64,000 nucleotides of DNA from Bacteroidota bacterium (GTDB lineage: Bacteria > Bacteroidota > Bacteroidia > Sphingobacteriales > Sphingobacteriaceae), in the NCBI GenBank assembly GCA_013286985.1, contig JABDEQ010000001.1, forward strand, positions 1 through 64,000, in the 5' to 3' direction. The notes under the pieces were generated by a model. It did no database searches. It had not been told where the DNA came from and worked only from the letters and a program-made list of their open reading frames with translations. Shown one piece after another: positions 45,653 through 52,884 of the stretch. The stretch's first letter is position 1. Every line of letters starts with the position of its first letter. The translations under genes were made by a program, and so were the position numbers.

Positions 45653-46804
45653 TTACTTAGCCAGTCTTATACCAGTAAACTGCCATCGTAAATGTGTTTG
45701 AAAAAAATTGCGGTAAGTAATGCGGCTATGCCCCGGTGATGTTACTTCTGATGCGCCTCTTAACACCTTTTGATTAACCATAAACTTACCATTATACTCG
45801 CCTATTGCTCCCGGTGCTTTAGCAAAGCCGGGATAGGGCAGGTAACTACTTTCTGTCCACTCCCAGCTTTTGCCCCAGGTAAATTGCGGCGCCGCTGCTT
45901 CCCACTCAAATTCCGTTGGCAAACGCAAACCTTTCCATGCGGCATAAGCGTACGCCTCAAAATAGTTGATATGGCATACCGGCTCTTTTAAATTAAGCGG
46001 CTCCAAACCATGATAGGTGTAATGGTGCCATTCGTCATCAATCAAATGCCAGTATAAAGGGGCTTCTACTTTATTATTTTTTACCCAATCCCAGCCCTCA
46101 GCATGCCAATGGCGAAAATCATGATAGCCGCCACTTTGTATAAACTCCAGGTATTCGGCATTAGTTACCAGGTTGGGGCTTATCTCAAAAGCATTAAGGT
46201 ATACCTTATGGTGGTTTAATTCATTATCAAAACAAAAGTCATCACCGTTAAAGCCAATCTCATAAATACCTTCTTTTAGGCTGATAAATTCATCACTTAC
46301 AGCCGGTATTACCTTCGGCGAAACATAGTTTTTTGAATAAGCCGGAAACAAGGGGTTATGCCCTAAAATGTATTTAATATCGGTATAAAGCAGCTCTTGA
46401 TGCTGTTCTTCGTGGTTAAGGCCCAGTATTACCAGGTCTTTAATATCTTCGGTTAAATCTTCGTGTAAAAAGTTGTTCATTGCCTCGTCCACATATTCGC
46501 GGTAGCGATAAATTTCAATTACGGTAGGTCGGCTCAGGTTACCCCTATCGGTGCGGATCACCCGGTTACCTACCGTTTCATAATAGCTGTTAAACACGTA
46601 ATTGTATTCGGGATTATACTCCTGGTAACCCATAAAGTAGGGCTTAAGAATAAATGTTTCAAAAAACCAGGTTGTATGGCCAATATGCCATTTGGGGGGA
46701 CTAACATCCACAACGGGCTGCACCACGTAGTCTTCGGTTTGCAAATGGCTGCAAATTTGCTCGGTGTGTTTGCGAACTTTTATGTAACAGTCGGCGATAT
46801 CCAT
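45653..46804 (-). CDS. egtB: Ergothioneine sulfoxide synthase EgtB
   Basis: 383 residues: an N-terminal DinB-like domain with the three iron-binding histidines (His43 in WHIGHTTWFFE; His131 and His135 in LNHEEQHQELL), matching His51/134/138 of Mycolicibacterium EgtB, and a C-terminal formylglycine-enzyme (FGE-sulfatase) domain (EIGFNGDDFCFDNELNHHKV to FFQTHLRWQFTGIRLAK). It forms the C-S bond between hercynine and a thiol donor (gamma-glutamylcysteine or cysteine) with O2. Neither an EgtA/EgtC pair nor an EgtE lyase is encoded nearby, so the donor and the last step cannot be read here. Four bases from the transporter gene. Confidence 0.93.
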   Translation of the reverse strand: MDIADCYIKVRKHTEQICSHLQTEDYVVQPVVDVSPPKWHIGHTTWFFETFILKPYFMGYQEYNPEYNYVFNSYYETVGNRVIRTDRGNLSRPTVIEIYRYREYVDEAMNNFLHEDLTEDIKDLVILGLNHEEQHQELLYTDIKYILGHNPLFPAYSKNYVSPKVIPAVSDEFISLKEGIYEIGFNGDDFCFDNELNHHKVYLNAFEISPNLVTNAEYLEFIQSGGYHDFRHWHAEGWDWVKNNKVEAPLYWHLIDDEWHHYTYHGLEPLNLKEPVCHINYFEAYAYAAWKGLRLPTEFEWEAAAPQFTWGKSWEWTESSYLPYPGFAKAPGAIGEYNGKFMVNQKVLRGASEVTSPGHSRITYRNFFQTHLRWQFTGIRLAK

Positions 46805-46808
46805 TGAA

Positions 46809-48380
46809 TTATTTGCTATCTAAATATCGTTTAAGGTTAGAAATTGTTTTAATATTTAACTTTTTGGCTTGCTCTGCCCTCATCATTAAAGCATACGTAT
46901 TATTAAAGCCGATTGGTTTTAGCCATTTCACCTGGTATTTTTTATCAAACTCATCCTTTACATAACGGTAGGTAGCATCCTTATTTAAGGTTAACGTATC
47001 AACCATTTTAGCCGGCGGATTTAATATAGCCAGCAAGCCAGTGCCAGTATATTCAGGGTAAAAATCAATCTGATCGTTAGTTAAAGCATCAAAACAAATT
47101 TTGGTGCCTCCCAAACCTGTTTTGGTAGAAACATCATAATCCGTATAACCCTTAATTAACATGCTGTACATATTGGCCAAAATGTATTGCTCCCCAAATA
47201 TTTTTGAGCCAATACGAATAATCCCGGCATTGCCATTTCTGGCTGGCCTGAATAATTTGTTCTTAATTAAAAAGTCTTTTGCTACCCTCTCCGGCGTTTG
47301 GTGAAGATAATCAGTCTGGTAATTAAGTGCGGTCATGGTGCTGTCATTTATCTTTCCGGCCAGCAAATTCAATGTATTTTCCAGGTCGGGATACTTTTCA
47401 AGGGCATCTTCGCGTACAATAGGGGCAGCATAATACGGTGGGAAGATCTTTTTATCATCATCCAAAACTACCAGCCCGTAAGCCTTGAGCCTGCCATCGG
47501 TAGAGTATCCGCTAATTACATCCAGTTGTTTTTGGTAAGCTGCCTTATACATCACGGCATCACTTATTACTACGGTATTGATGTGCAAGCCGTATTTACT
47601 TTGCAGGCCGAGGTTACCATCCTGCCGTCCCATAAATTCAGGAGTAAAGCCAGCCCTTAGTTTGGTGGCATATGTTTTTGGAATGAGGTAAAATGACGAA
47701 AGTACAATAAGAATCACTGGCAGGGCAATAGCTGCTGTTTTTAGTTTTTTTGAATCGAGTTTTTGTAATCGCGACAGCAAGAAATCAAATAAAATAGCCA
47801 GGAGGGCTGCCGGGATAGCACCTGCCAATATCATATTGGTATTATTGAGCGAGATGCCGCCAAAAATAAACTCGCCCAGGCCACCCGCTGCAATATAGGA
47901 TGCCAGCGTGGCCACACCAACCGTTATTACGGTAGCGGTACGGATGCCGGCAAAAATTACCGGCATTGCCAGGGGCAGTTCAACCTTAAACAACACCTGC
48001 CATTTGCTCATACCCATAGCCACCGCAGCTTCTTTAACGGCAGCATCAACTCCTGTAATGCCAGTATACGTATTGCGGATGATAGGTAGCAGCGCGTACA
48101 GTAGTAACGCCGTGATAGCGGGCTTAGGGCCTATTCCCAATACGGGAATCATAAAACCTAATAACGCAATGCTGGGAATAGTTTGCAGCACACCCGCAAC
48201 GCCCAGCACTCCGCCCGAAAATTGTTTTCTGCGACTTATAAAGATGCCCAGCGGCAGGCCAATTAATACGGCTATGAATAACGAGATAAAGGTTAGCCCA
48301 ATATGCTGCAGGGTTTGCTCGGCAAGTTTATCAGATTGCTGGCGCATAAAACCCCATAAGGATTGCTGTTGCTCATTCAT
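46809..48380 (-). CDS. ABC transporter permease fused to substrate-binding domain, EgtU-like
   Basis: 523 residues. The N-terminal 220 have five or six membrane segments and the EAA loop of OpuB/ProW permeases (VLQTIPSIALLGFMIPVLGIGPKP, GMSKWQVLFKVELPLAMPVIFAGIRTATVITVG). The C-terminal 280 are a periplasmic OpuBC/ProX-type binding protein (IRIGSKIFGEQYILANMYSMLIKGYTDYDVSTKTGLGGTKICFDAL, DFYPEYTGTG). This fused layout is that of glycine-betaine/choline importers and also of EgtU, the ergothioneine importer. The position directly before egtB and egtD, with an 8-bp overlap to its ATPase, makes ergothioneine or a precursor the best guess. Confidence 0.85.
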   Translation of the reverse strand: MNEQQQSLWGFMRQQSDKLAEQTLQHIGLTFISLFIAVLIGLPLGIFISRRKQFSGGVLGVAGVLQTIPSIALLGFMIPVLGIGPKPAITALLLYALLPIIRNTYTGITGVDAAVKEAAVAMGMSKWQVLFKVELPLAMPVIFAGIRTATVITVGVATLASYIAAGGLGEFIFGGISLNNTNMILAGAIPAALLAILFDFLLSRLQKLDSKKLKTAAIALPVILIVLSSFYLIPKTYATKLRAGFTPEFMGRQDGNLGLQSKYGLHINTVVISDAVMYKAAYQKQLDVISGYSTDGRLKAYGLVVLDDDKKIFPPYYAAPIVREDALEKYPDLENTLNLLAGKINDSTMTALNYQTDYLHQTPERVAKDFLIKNKLFRPARNGNAGIIRIGSKIFGEQYILANMYSMLIKGYTDYDVSTKTGLGGTKICFDALTNDQIDFYPEYTGTGLLAILNPPAKMVDTLTLNKDATYRYVKDEFDKKYQVKWLKPIGFNNTYALMMRAEQAKKLNIKTISNLKRYLDSK

Positions 48381-49338
48381 GCGCCTGTTGTTTTTTAAAC
48401 TGATAAAATGCCGTCATCAATTGCTCAAATCCGGCTGTTTTTACTTCGTGATTTCGGGTATGGCGGATATTGATTTTTTCGTCGGCATTAAATTTAAAAT
48501 ATTCCAGCCCGCTCCAAAGATTGATATCGGTTGATAATGAGTTGGCTTTTACTTCTTTTTCGAGCGTGGGCAGCCATTGCCAGATATCGAAAAGGGTAGC
48601 AGTTTTAAATTCGAGTTGCAAACGCTGTTCCTGCAAAAAGCCTTTTACAAAATCATTAGCCGGTTTAAATAACAAATTGGATGGGGTATCTTCCTGAACA
48701 ATTTTCCCTTTGTCCATCAGGCAGATGCGATCGCCCAGTTCAAAGGCTTCCTGCACATCGTGGGTAACCATGATGATGGTTTTGCGCTTTAATTCGTCCA
48801 GCGCCTTAAATTCGGCATGTATTTTTGAGCGGGTAACATTATCCAGGGCGGCAAAGGGTTCGTCCATTAACAACACCGCCGGATTGGCTGCCAGCGCTCT
48901 GGCCAGTCCTACCCGCTGCTGCTGACCACCACTTAACTCGGCAGGATAAGCCTTCAAATAATCTGTAGTGAGGCGAAGTTTTTCCAGCAATTCGGCAGTT
49001 CGTTTTTCTATTCTTTTTTTGTCCCATTTAAGTAATTGGGGTACAATGGCGATATTTTGGGCAACGGTATAATGCGGAAAAAGACCATTATTTTGCAGCA
49101 CATAGCCTATCCCTATCCGCAACTCCTCGCGCGATTGTGCTTTTATACTTTTACCATTGATAAATATTTCACCCCCATCAGCTTCAATAAGGCGGTTTAT
49201 CATTTTAAGCGTAGTGGTTTTACCGCAGCCGCTGGTACCCAACAGGATCAGGTTGTCGTGCTCCTTTACCTCAAAAGAGATATCATCAACGGCTTTTACG
49301 TTGCAAAAATGCTTGCTGAGATGCTGAACCTTTATCAT
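48373..49338 (-). CDS. ABC transporter ATPase, EgtV-like (OpuBA/ProV type)
   Basis: 321 residues. P-loop GTSGCGKTTTLKMI, LSGGQQQRVGLARALAANPAVLLMDEPFAALD, and VTHDVQEAFELGDRI are intact. After residue 240 is a short tail without the tandem CBS domains that sense ionic strength in osmolyte importers, so osmotic gating is less likely. It powers the fused permease encoded next, whose start overlaps its stop by 8 bp. Confidence 0.88.
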   Translation of the reverse strand: MIKVQHLSKHFCNVKAVDDISFEVKEHDNLILLGTSGCGKTTTLKMINRLIEADGGEIFINGKSIKAQSREELRIGIGYVLQNNGLFPHYTVAQNIAIVPQLLKWDKKRIEKRTAELLEKLRLTTDYLKAYPAELSGGQQQRVGLARALAANPAVLLMDEPFAALDNVTRSKIHAEFKALDELKRKTIIMVTHDVQEAFELGDRICLMDKGKIVQEDTPSNLLFKPANDFVKGFLQEQRLQLEFKTATLFDIWQWLPTLEKEVKANSLSTDINLWSGLEYFKFNADEKINIRHTRNHEVKTAGFEQLMTAFYQFKKQQAHE

Positions 49339-49346
49339 AAAAAAGG

Positions 49347-50732
49347 TTACTCTTCAAGGGCCATAAAGAGGTTATTTAATGATTCGGCAAATAGCGGATG
49401 GGCAAATACAAAATACCTGATCTGCTCATAAGTTATGCCACCGGCCATGGCCATTTGCAGTATCGTCATGATTTCGCCGCCCTCGGCACCTAAAATGGTA
49501 GCACCTAATATTTGTTTGGTATCGGTATCCACTATGGCCTTCATAAAACCACGGGTATCGCCAGTTTCAGTGGCGCGTGCTACCCAGGTATTAGGTATTT
49601 TGGCTACTTTATAGTTGATGCCCCGTTTTTTTGCCTCAGTTTCGCTTAAACCTATGCGCCCCAATTGAGGATCGGTAAACATACAATAGGGCACCTGACG
49701 GTCCTTAATGCTTAAATCGGCATTTTCAATTAAGTTACGGTAAACAATGGTATAATCGTTGTAAGAAATGTGCGTAAACGCCGCACCGCCCTTCACATCG
49801 CCTAAAGCATAAATACCCGGCGCACTGGTTTCCAGTTTATAATTTGTACGGATGGCACCGTGCTCATCAATTTCGACACCCGTTTTATCCAGACCCAAAG
49901 TGGCCGTTTGCGGACTGCGGCTAACGGCTATTAATACATGAGTACATTTAATTTTTTCTTCTTTGCCATCAACAGCAATAACGGCAGCAATTTTGCCTGA
50001 TACCTTCTTTTTAAAACTGGTGGCAGTTGTTTTAGTGTAGATATTAATGTCCTCGGCCTTTAAAATCCGGGTTAGCTCTTCGGAGATATCTGCATCCTCG
50101 CGGGACACTATCCGATCCGATTTCTCCAGTATAGTCACCTTGCTTCCAAAGCGGCGGAACATCTGCCCAAATTCCAAACCGATATAATTACCACCGATGA
50201 TCAACAAATGCTCGGGCACGGCTTCCAAATCTAATATAGTGGTTGAGGTGAGGTAATCAATATCAGCTAATCCTTCCATATCGGGGATAATGGTTTTTGC
50301 GCCGGTATTAATAAAAAACAAATCGGCCTTAAACTCCTTTTCGCGGCCGCTGTTCAGCTTTACCAAAATAGTTTTTTCGGCAGTAAAGGTGGCATCGCCA
50401 AATATCAAATCAAGGTTGCGGGTACTTTCCAATCCTTTCTGACTCCCGTTTCTAAACTGATGCACCACCTCGTCCTTACGCTTCCTGATCTGGGGCATGT
50501 TTACCGAAAACTTTTTGATCGTTACGCCTAAAGGTTCGGCATTGGCGGCCATGTAAGCCATTTTAGCCGATGCAACCATGGTTTTGGTAGGTGTACAGCC
50601 ATCATTTATGCAGGTGCCACCCACCCAGCGTTTTTCAATAAGGGCGGTTTTTTTCCCGGCAAGAGCAAGTTTTTTGGCTAAAGGGCCTCCGGCTTGTCCA
50701 GAGCCTATCACAATTGCATCGTACTGTTTCAT
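49347..50732 (-). CDS. FAD-dependent pyridine-nucleotide disulfide oxidoreductase
   Basis: 461 residues of the class I disulfide-reductase family. FAD site IGSGQAGGPLAKKLALAGKKTALIEK, redox pair in GTCINDGCTPTKTMVASAKMAY (Cys-x4-Cys), NAD(P) site LLIIGGNYIGLEFGQMFRRFGSKVTILEK, and YALGDVKGGAAFTH. The C-terminal dimerisation domain lacks an added HMA or Cys-Cys tail, so it is mercuric-reductase-like in core only. Positioned 1 nt after the DUF427 gene and 8 bp before the transporter ATPase. Given the operon, it might reduce an oxidised thiol such as ergothioneine disulfide, but this is inference. Confidence 0.88.
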   Translation of the reverse strand: MKQYDAIVIGSGQAGGPLAKKLALAGKKTALIEKRWVGGTCINDGCTPTKTMVASAKMAYMAANAEPLGVTIKKFSVNMPQIRKRKDEVVHQFRNGSQKGLESTRNLDLIFGDATFTAEKTILVKLNSGREKEFKADLFFINTGAKTIIPDMEGLADIDYLTSTTILDLEAVPEHLLIIGGNYIGLEFGQMFRRFGSKVTILEKSDRIVSREDADISEELTRILKAEDINIYTKTTATSFKKKVSGKIAAVIAVDGKEEKIKCTHVLIAVSRSPQTATLGLDKTGVEIDEHGAIRTNYKLETSAPGIYALGDVKGGAAFTHISYNDYTIVYRNLIENADLSIKDRQVPYCMFTDPQLGRIGLSETEAKKRGINYKVAKIPNTWVARATETGDTRGFMKAIVDTDTKQILGATILGAEGGEIMTILQMAMAGGITYEQIRYFVFAHPLFAESLNNLFMALEE

Positions 50733-50733
50733 T

Positions 50734-51015
50734 TTATTGGGTTATTTGCACACCCTTCCAAAACGCAATATGACCGGCAATGTTTTCGGCGGCGGGTTTG
50801 GGTTCCGGGTAATACCAGGCGGCGTCCTGGTTCTCTTTACCATCAACTTCGAGGTTATAATAAGAGGCAACGCCTTTCCATACGCAGGTGGTATGAACGG
50901 GCGAGGGCTTTAAAAATTCGGTTTTCACACTCTGTGGCGGAAAGTAGTGATTATTTTCAACGACAACAGTGTCATCGCTTTCGGCGATCACCTGGTTATT
51001 CCATATAGCTTTCAT
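50734..51015 (-). CDS. DUF427 family protein
   Basis: 93-residue DUF427 protein: MKAIWNNQVIAESDDTVVVENNHYFP, HTTCVWKGVASYYNLEVDG, AAWYYPEPKPAAENIAGHIAFW. No enzymatic role is established. It heads the six-gene minus-strand operon; a weak -7-like TATCTTTA lies at 51037-51044. Confidence 0.88.
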   Translation of the reverse strand: MKAIWNNQVIAESDDTVVVENNHYFPPQSVKTEFLKPSPVHTTCVWKGVASYYNLEVDGKENQDAAWYYPEPKPAAENIAGHIAFWKGVQITQ

Positions 51016-51232
51016 GTACTGGTTAGATATTTACGATAAAGATAAGGCGATATACCCCAGATAAAAAATGACCAGCGCCTGTTTTTGTTTAAGGAAAGTA
51101 AAAAACTATTGCTTTTAGTATAAAAATCTAAAAATGAACCATATAAACAGCTGGCGAAAGAACTAATACTGCGCCGATTTTTGAAGCATAAAAAAAAATT
51201 AAAAAAATATTTTAAAATTATCTTTAAACGTA

Positions 51233-51240
51233 TATCTTTG
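51233..51240 (+). promoter_or_regulatory. -7 element of the tRNA-Glu gene
   Basis: TATCTTTG, 55 bp before the tRNA. A perfect -7 match; the -33 region is T-rich but lacks TTTG. Confidence 0.55.
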
Positions 51241-51295
51241 CAGTCCCAAAATAAGGGTTACCAAATCCAAAATCATTGGGAAAAAGCCTTAAAAA

Positions 51296-51367
51296 GGCCC
51301 GTTCGTCTAGGGGTTAGGACGTTAGATTTTCATTCTAGAAACAGGGGTTCGATTCCCCTACGGGCTA
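51296..51367 (+). tRNA. tRNA-Glu (anticodon TTC)
   Basis: Cloverleaf read by hand: 7-bp acceptor stem (GGCCCGT with ACGGGCT, first pair G-T), D arm GTCT..AGGAC, anticodon stem TTAGA/TCTAG with loop TTTTCAT (anticodon TTC), T arm AGGGG TTCGATT CCCCT, discriminator A; no encoded CCA. Its last 17 bases plus C recur at 52618-52634, marking an integration site. Confidence 0.95.
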
Positions 51368-51368
51368 C
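51352..51368 (+). repeat. Putative attL in the 3' end of tRNA-Glu
   Basis: ATTCCCCTACGGGCTAC, identical to 52618-52634. tRNA 3' ends are standard targets of tyrosine integrases. Confidence 0.8.
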
Positions 51369-51384
51369 TAGAAACATCAGATTA

Positions 51385-51417
51385 CCCTTGTAAGTCAACA
51401 ACTTGCAAGGGTTTTTT
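51385..51417 (+). terminator. Terminator after tRNA-Glu
   Basis: Stem CCCTTGTAAGT (51385-51395) with ACTTGCAAGGG (51401-51411), one wobble, followed by TTTTTTG. Confidence 0.85.
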
Positions 51418-51492
51418 GTTTTTACTGTCAAAGTTACTGTCAATAAAAGTAGGATAAAATCAGTTAAATTCAAACAAAATAAATCGCCGGAC

Positions 51493-52231
51493 TTAATTTT
51501 TTGCTTTCAGATTTTTTCTTTACGATATTTAGACACAATAATACATCAATTTTGCCAATACGGTAGGTTGTTGTGATTTGCTTTCAGATTTTTTCTTTAC
51601 GATATTTAGACACAATTATAGAACTGATCGGTACTATAATTCCTTAGTTGTGATTTGCTTTCAGATTTGTTCTTTACGATATTTAGACACAATGAGAATA
51701 TGGGTTTTAACGCTGGTTGTAAGTTGTGATTTGCTTTCAGATTTGTTCTTTACGATATTTAGACACAATTCTCCTGAACATCCAAACGACGAATATTAGG
51801 TTGTGATTTGCTTTCAGATTTGTTCTTTACGATATTTAGACACAATTACTCTTTTGAATAAAGGAAATCCGGCTGAGTTGTGATTTGCTTTCAGATTTGT
51901 TCTTTACGATATTTAGACACAATTCCGTTTGCCACGCAGTAGTCAAAGCACGGGTTGTGATTTGCTTTCAGATTTGTTCTTTACGATATTTAGACACAAT
52001 TCTCCTGAACATCCAAACGACGAATATTAGGTTGTGATTTGCTTTCAGATTTGTTCTTTACGATATTTAGACACAATTACTCTTTTGAATAAAGGAAATC
52101 CGGCTGAGTTGTGATTTGCTTTCAGATTTGTTCTTTACGATATTTAGACACAATTCCGTTTGCCACGCAGTAGTCAAAGCACGGGTTGTGATTTGCTTTC
52201 AGATTTGTTCTTTACGATATTTAGACACAAT
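51493..52231 (+). CRISPR. CRISPR array, 10 repeats, 9 spacers, type II-C-like, no cas genes
   Basis: Ten 47-bp repeats start at 51493, 51570, 51647, 51723, 51800, 51877, 51954, 52031, 52108 and 52185. The repeat begins GTTGTGATTTGCTTTCAG and ends GATATTTAGACACAAT. Spacers are 30 nt (the third 29). Repeat 1 is degenerate in its first 10 bases, and repeats 1 and 2 have TTTTTT where the others have TTTGTT, so the left end is probably the older one. Spacers 4, 5 and 6 recur exactly as 7, 8 and 9. A 47-bp repeat opening GTTGTG with 30-nt spacers is the form known from type II-C (Cas9) systems of Bacteroidota. No cas gene or convincing tracrRNA lies in the window. Confidence 0.97.
51770..52231 (+). 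repeat. Perfect 231-bp tandem duplication inside the CRISPR array
   Basis: 51770-52000 (spacers 4-6 and repeats 5-7) is identical by reading to 52001-52231 (spacers 7-9 and repeats 8-10). Most simply explained by unequal recombination between repeats. Confidence 0.93.
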
Positions 52232-52238
52232 AATGGTT

Positions 52239-52451
52239 TTACATTGTATAATGTTTGTCTAAATGGCTATTAGTTAGTTGATCTAATTTGTTAAGTTCCT
52301 TAACTCTTTGTTTACGCTTCACCCATTGAGTAGGTAATACTTTCAGTTTGACAGAATGACGGAATTTTTGACCTTGTGCTAAATAGGTCATAAGGATAAA
52401 ACATTTGCCTTCTTTGTCGGCCTTGTCGAGATAAAAATTTGTTGTTGCCAT
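52239..52451 (-). pseudogene. Tyrosine integrase, N-terminal arm domain only
   Basis: 70 codons (MATTNFYLDKADKEGKCFILMTYLAQG, FRHSVKLKVLPTQWVKRKQR, LDQLTNSHLDK) resemble the arm-type DNA-binding domain at the start of Bacteroidota tyrosine integrases. After HLDK the frame ends within four codons, only 8 bp from the last CRISPR repeat; the core-binding and catalytic domains are missing. It reads inward from the right attachment repeat. Non-functional as an integrase. Confidence 0.75.
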
Positions 52452-52617
52452 ATTGATTTTTGTTAAAATTCACTGTCATTTTTACTGTCAATCCAGTGTT
52501 ATCTGACTTGACGCAAAGTTGTGTAACTTTAACAATAAAAACAATATAACTATTTGATATTCAATAGTTTATACTTAAATTCACATAAACACTGATAAGT
52601 TTAGATAAATATCAAGC

Positions 52618-52634
52618 ATTCCCCTACGGGCTAC
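52618..52634 (+). repeat. Putative attR, copy of the tRNA-Glu 3' end
   Basis: Exact 17-bp copy of 51352-51368; the flanking bases differ on both sides. It is followed by a second tRNA-style terminator at 52658. Confidence 0.8.
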
Positions 52635-52657
52635 GAAAAACAATACCAAAAGATGCT

Positions 52658-52693
52658 AAAAGCCTGCAAATCAAAAGTTTGCAGGCTTTTTTT
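52658..52693 (+). terminator. Terminator beyond attR, probably the original tRNA-Glu terminator
   Basis: Perfect 13-bp stem (52658-52670 with 52678-52690), loop TCAAAAG, the stem's T run continuing to 52693. Confidence 0.85.
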
Positions 52694-52736
52694 GTTGCAT
52701 CAAACCATCATATTATGCACCAAATCGCAACAAAAA

Positions 52737-52786
52737 GGTGCGTAATTCGGTGCGTAACTAAATGGAAAATAACTACGCACCGAATT
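52737..52786. repeat. Direct and inverted GGTGCGTA repeats upstream of the second integrase
   Basis: GGTGCGTAA occurs at 52737-52745 and 52749-52757, and AATTCGGTGCGTA (52744-52756) is inverted as TACGCACCGAATT (52774-52786). Placement about 100 bp before an integrase suggests arm-type binding sites, an attachment site or an operator. Confidence 0.5.
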
Positions 52787-52884
52787 GCTTATAATTAATT
52801 GACTATCAACCTGTTCAGCGAGTGAACATCTTGATAAAAGCAGGCTACAAACTTACTTTTGTTTAACTTTTTAAGCTTGTAATT

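Larger units (their letters stand above)
51352..52634. mobile_element. Remnant integrative element at tRNA-Glu
   Basis: 1.28 kb between direct 17-bp copies of the tRNA-Glu 3' end. It contains a tRNA-type terminator, a cas-less CRISPR array and a minus-strand integrase fragment that begins beside the right end, the normal position for an integrase. The fragment stops after the arm domain, close to the array, so a large internal deletion is likely. The native tRNA terminator seems to be the one beyond the right repeat (52658). Confidence 0.7.

Noticed and set aside
46809..48380. Calling the transporter OpuB/ProWX (betaine/choline) outright
   Set aside because: The fold fits, but linkage to egtB/egtD and lack of CBS domains in the ATPase favour an EgtU-like role; left open in the annotation.
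47908..48534. 208-codon plus-strand frame opposite the EgtU-like gene
   Set aside because: Antisense shadow of the permease; composition unlike a real protein and no promoter or start context.
49347..50732. Mercuric reductase
   Set aside because: Only the core is shared; no HMA domain, no C-terminal vicinal cysteines and no mer genes nearby.
51647..51693. A promoter inside each CRISPR repeat, as in Neisseria II-C arrays
   Set aside because: TTTG is present at repeat positions 8-11, but the sequence 20 bp later does not match TAnnTTTG well enough.
51578..51799. A 73-codon open frame across CRISPR repeats 2-5
   Set aside because: It is made of repeat and spacer sequence and repeats the same phrase every 77 bp; there is no coding pattern.
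52241..52265. Possible tracrRNA anti-repeat (GTCTAAAT matches the complement of the repeat)
   Set aside because: Only 8 bp match, on the wrong part of the repeat for II-C anti-repeats, and the bases belong to the integrase fragment.
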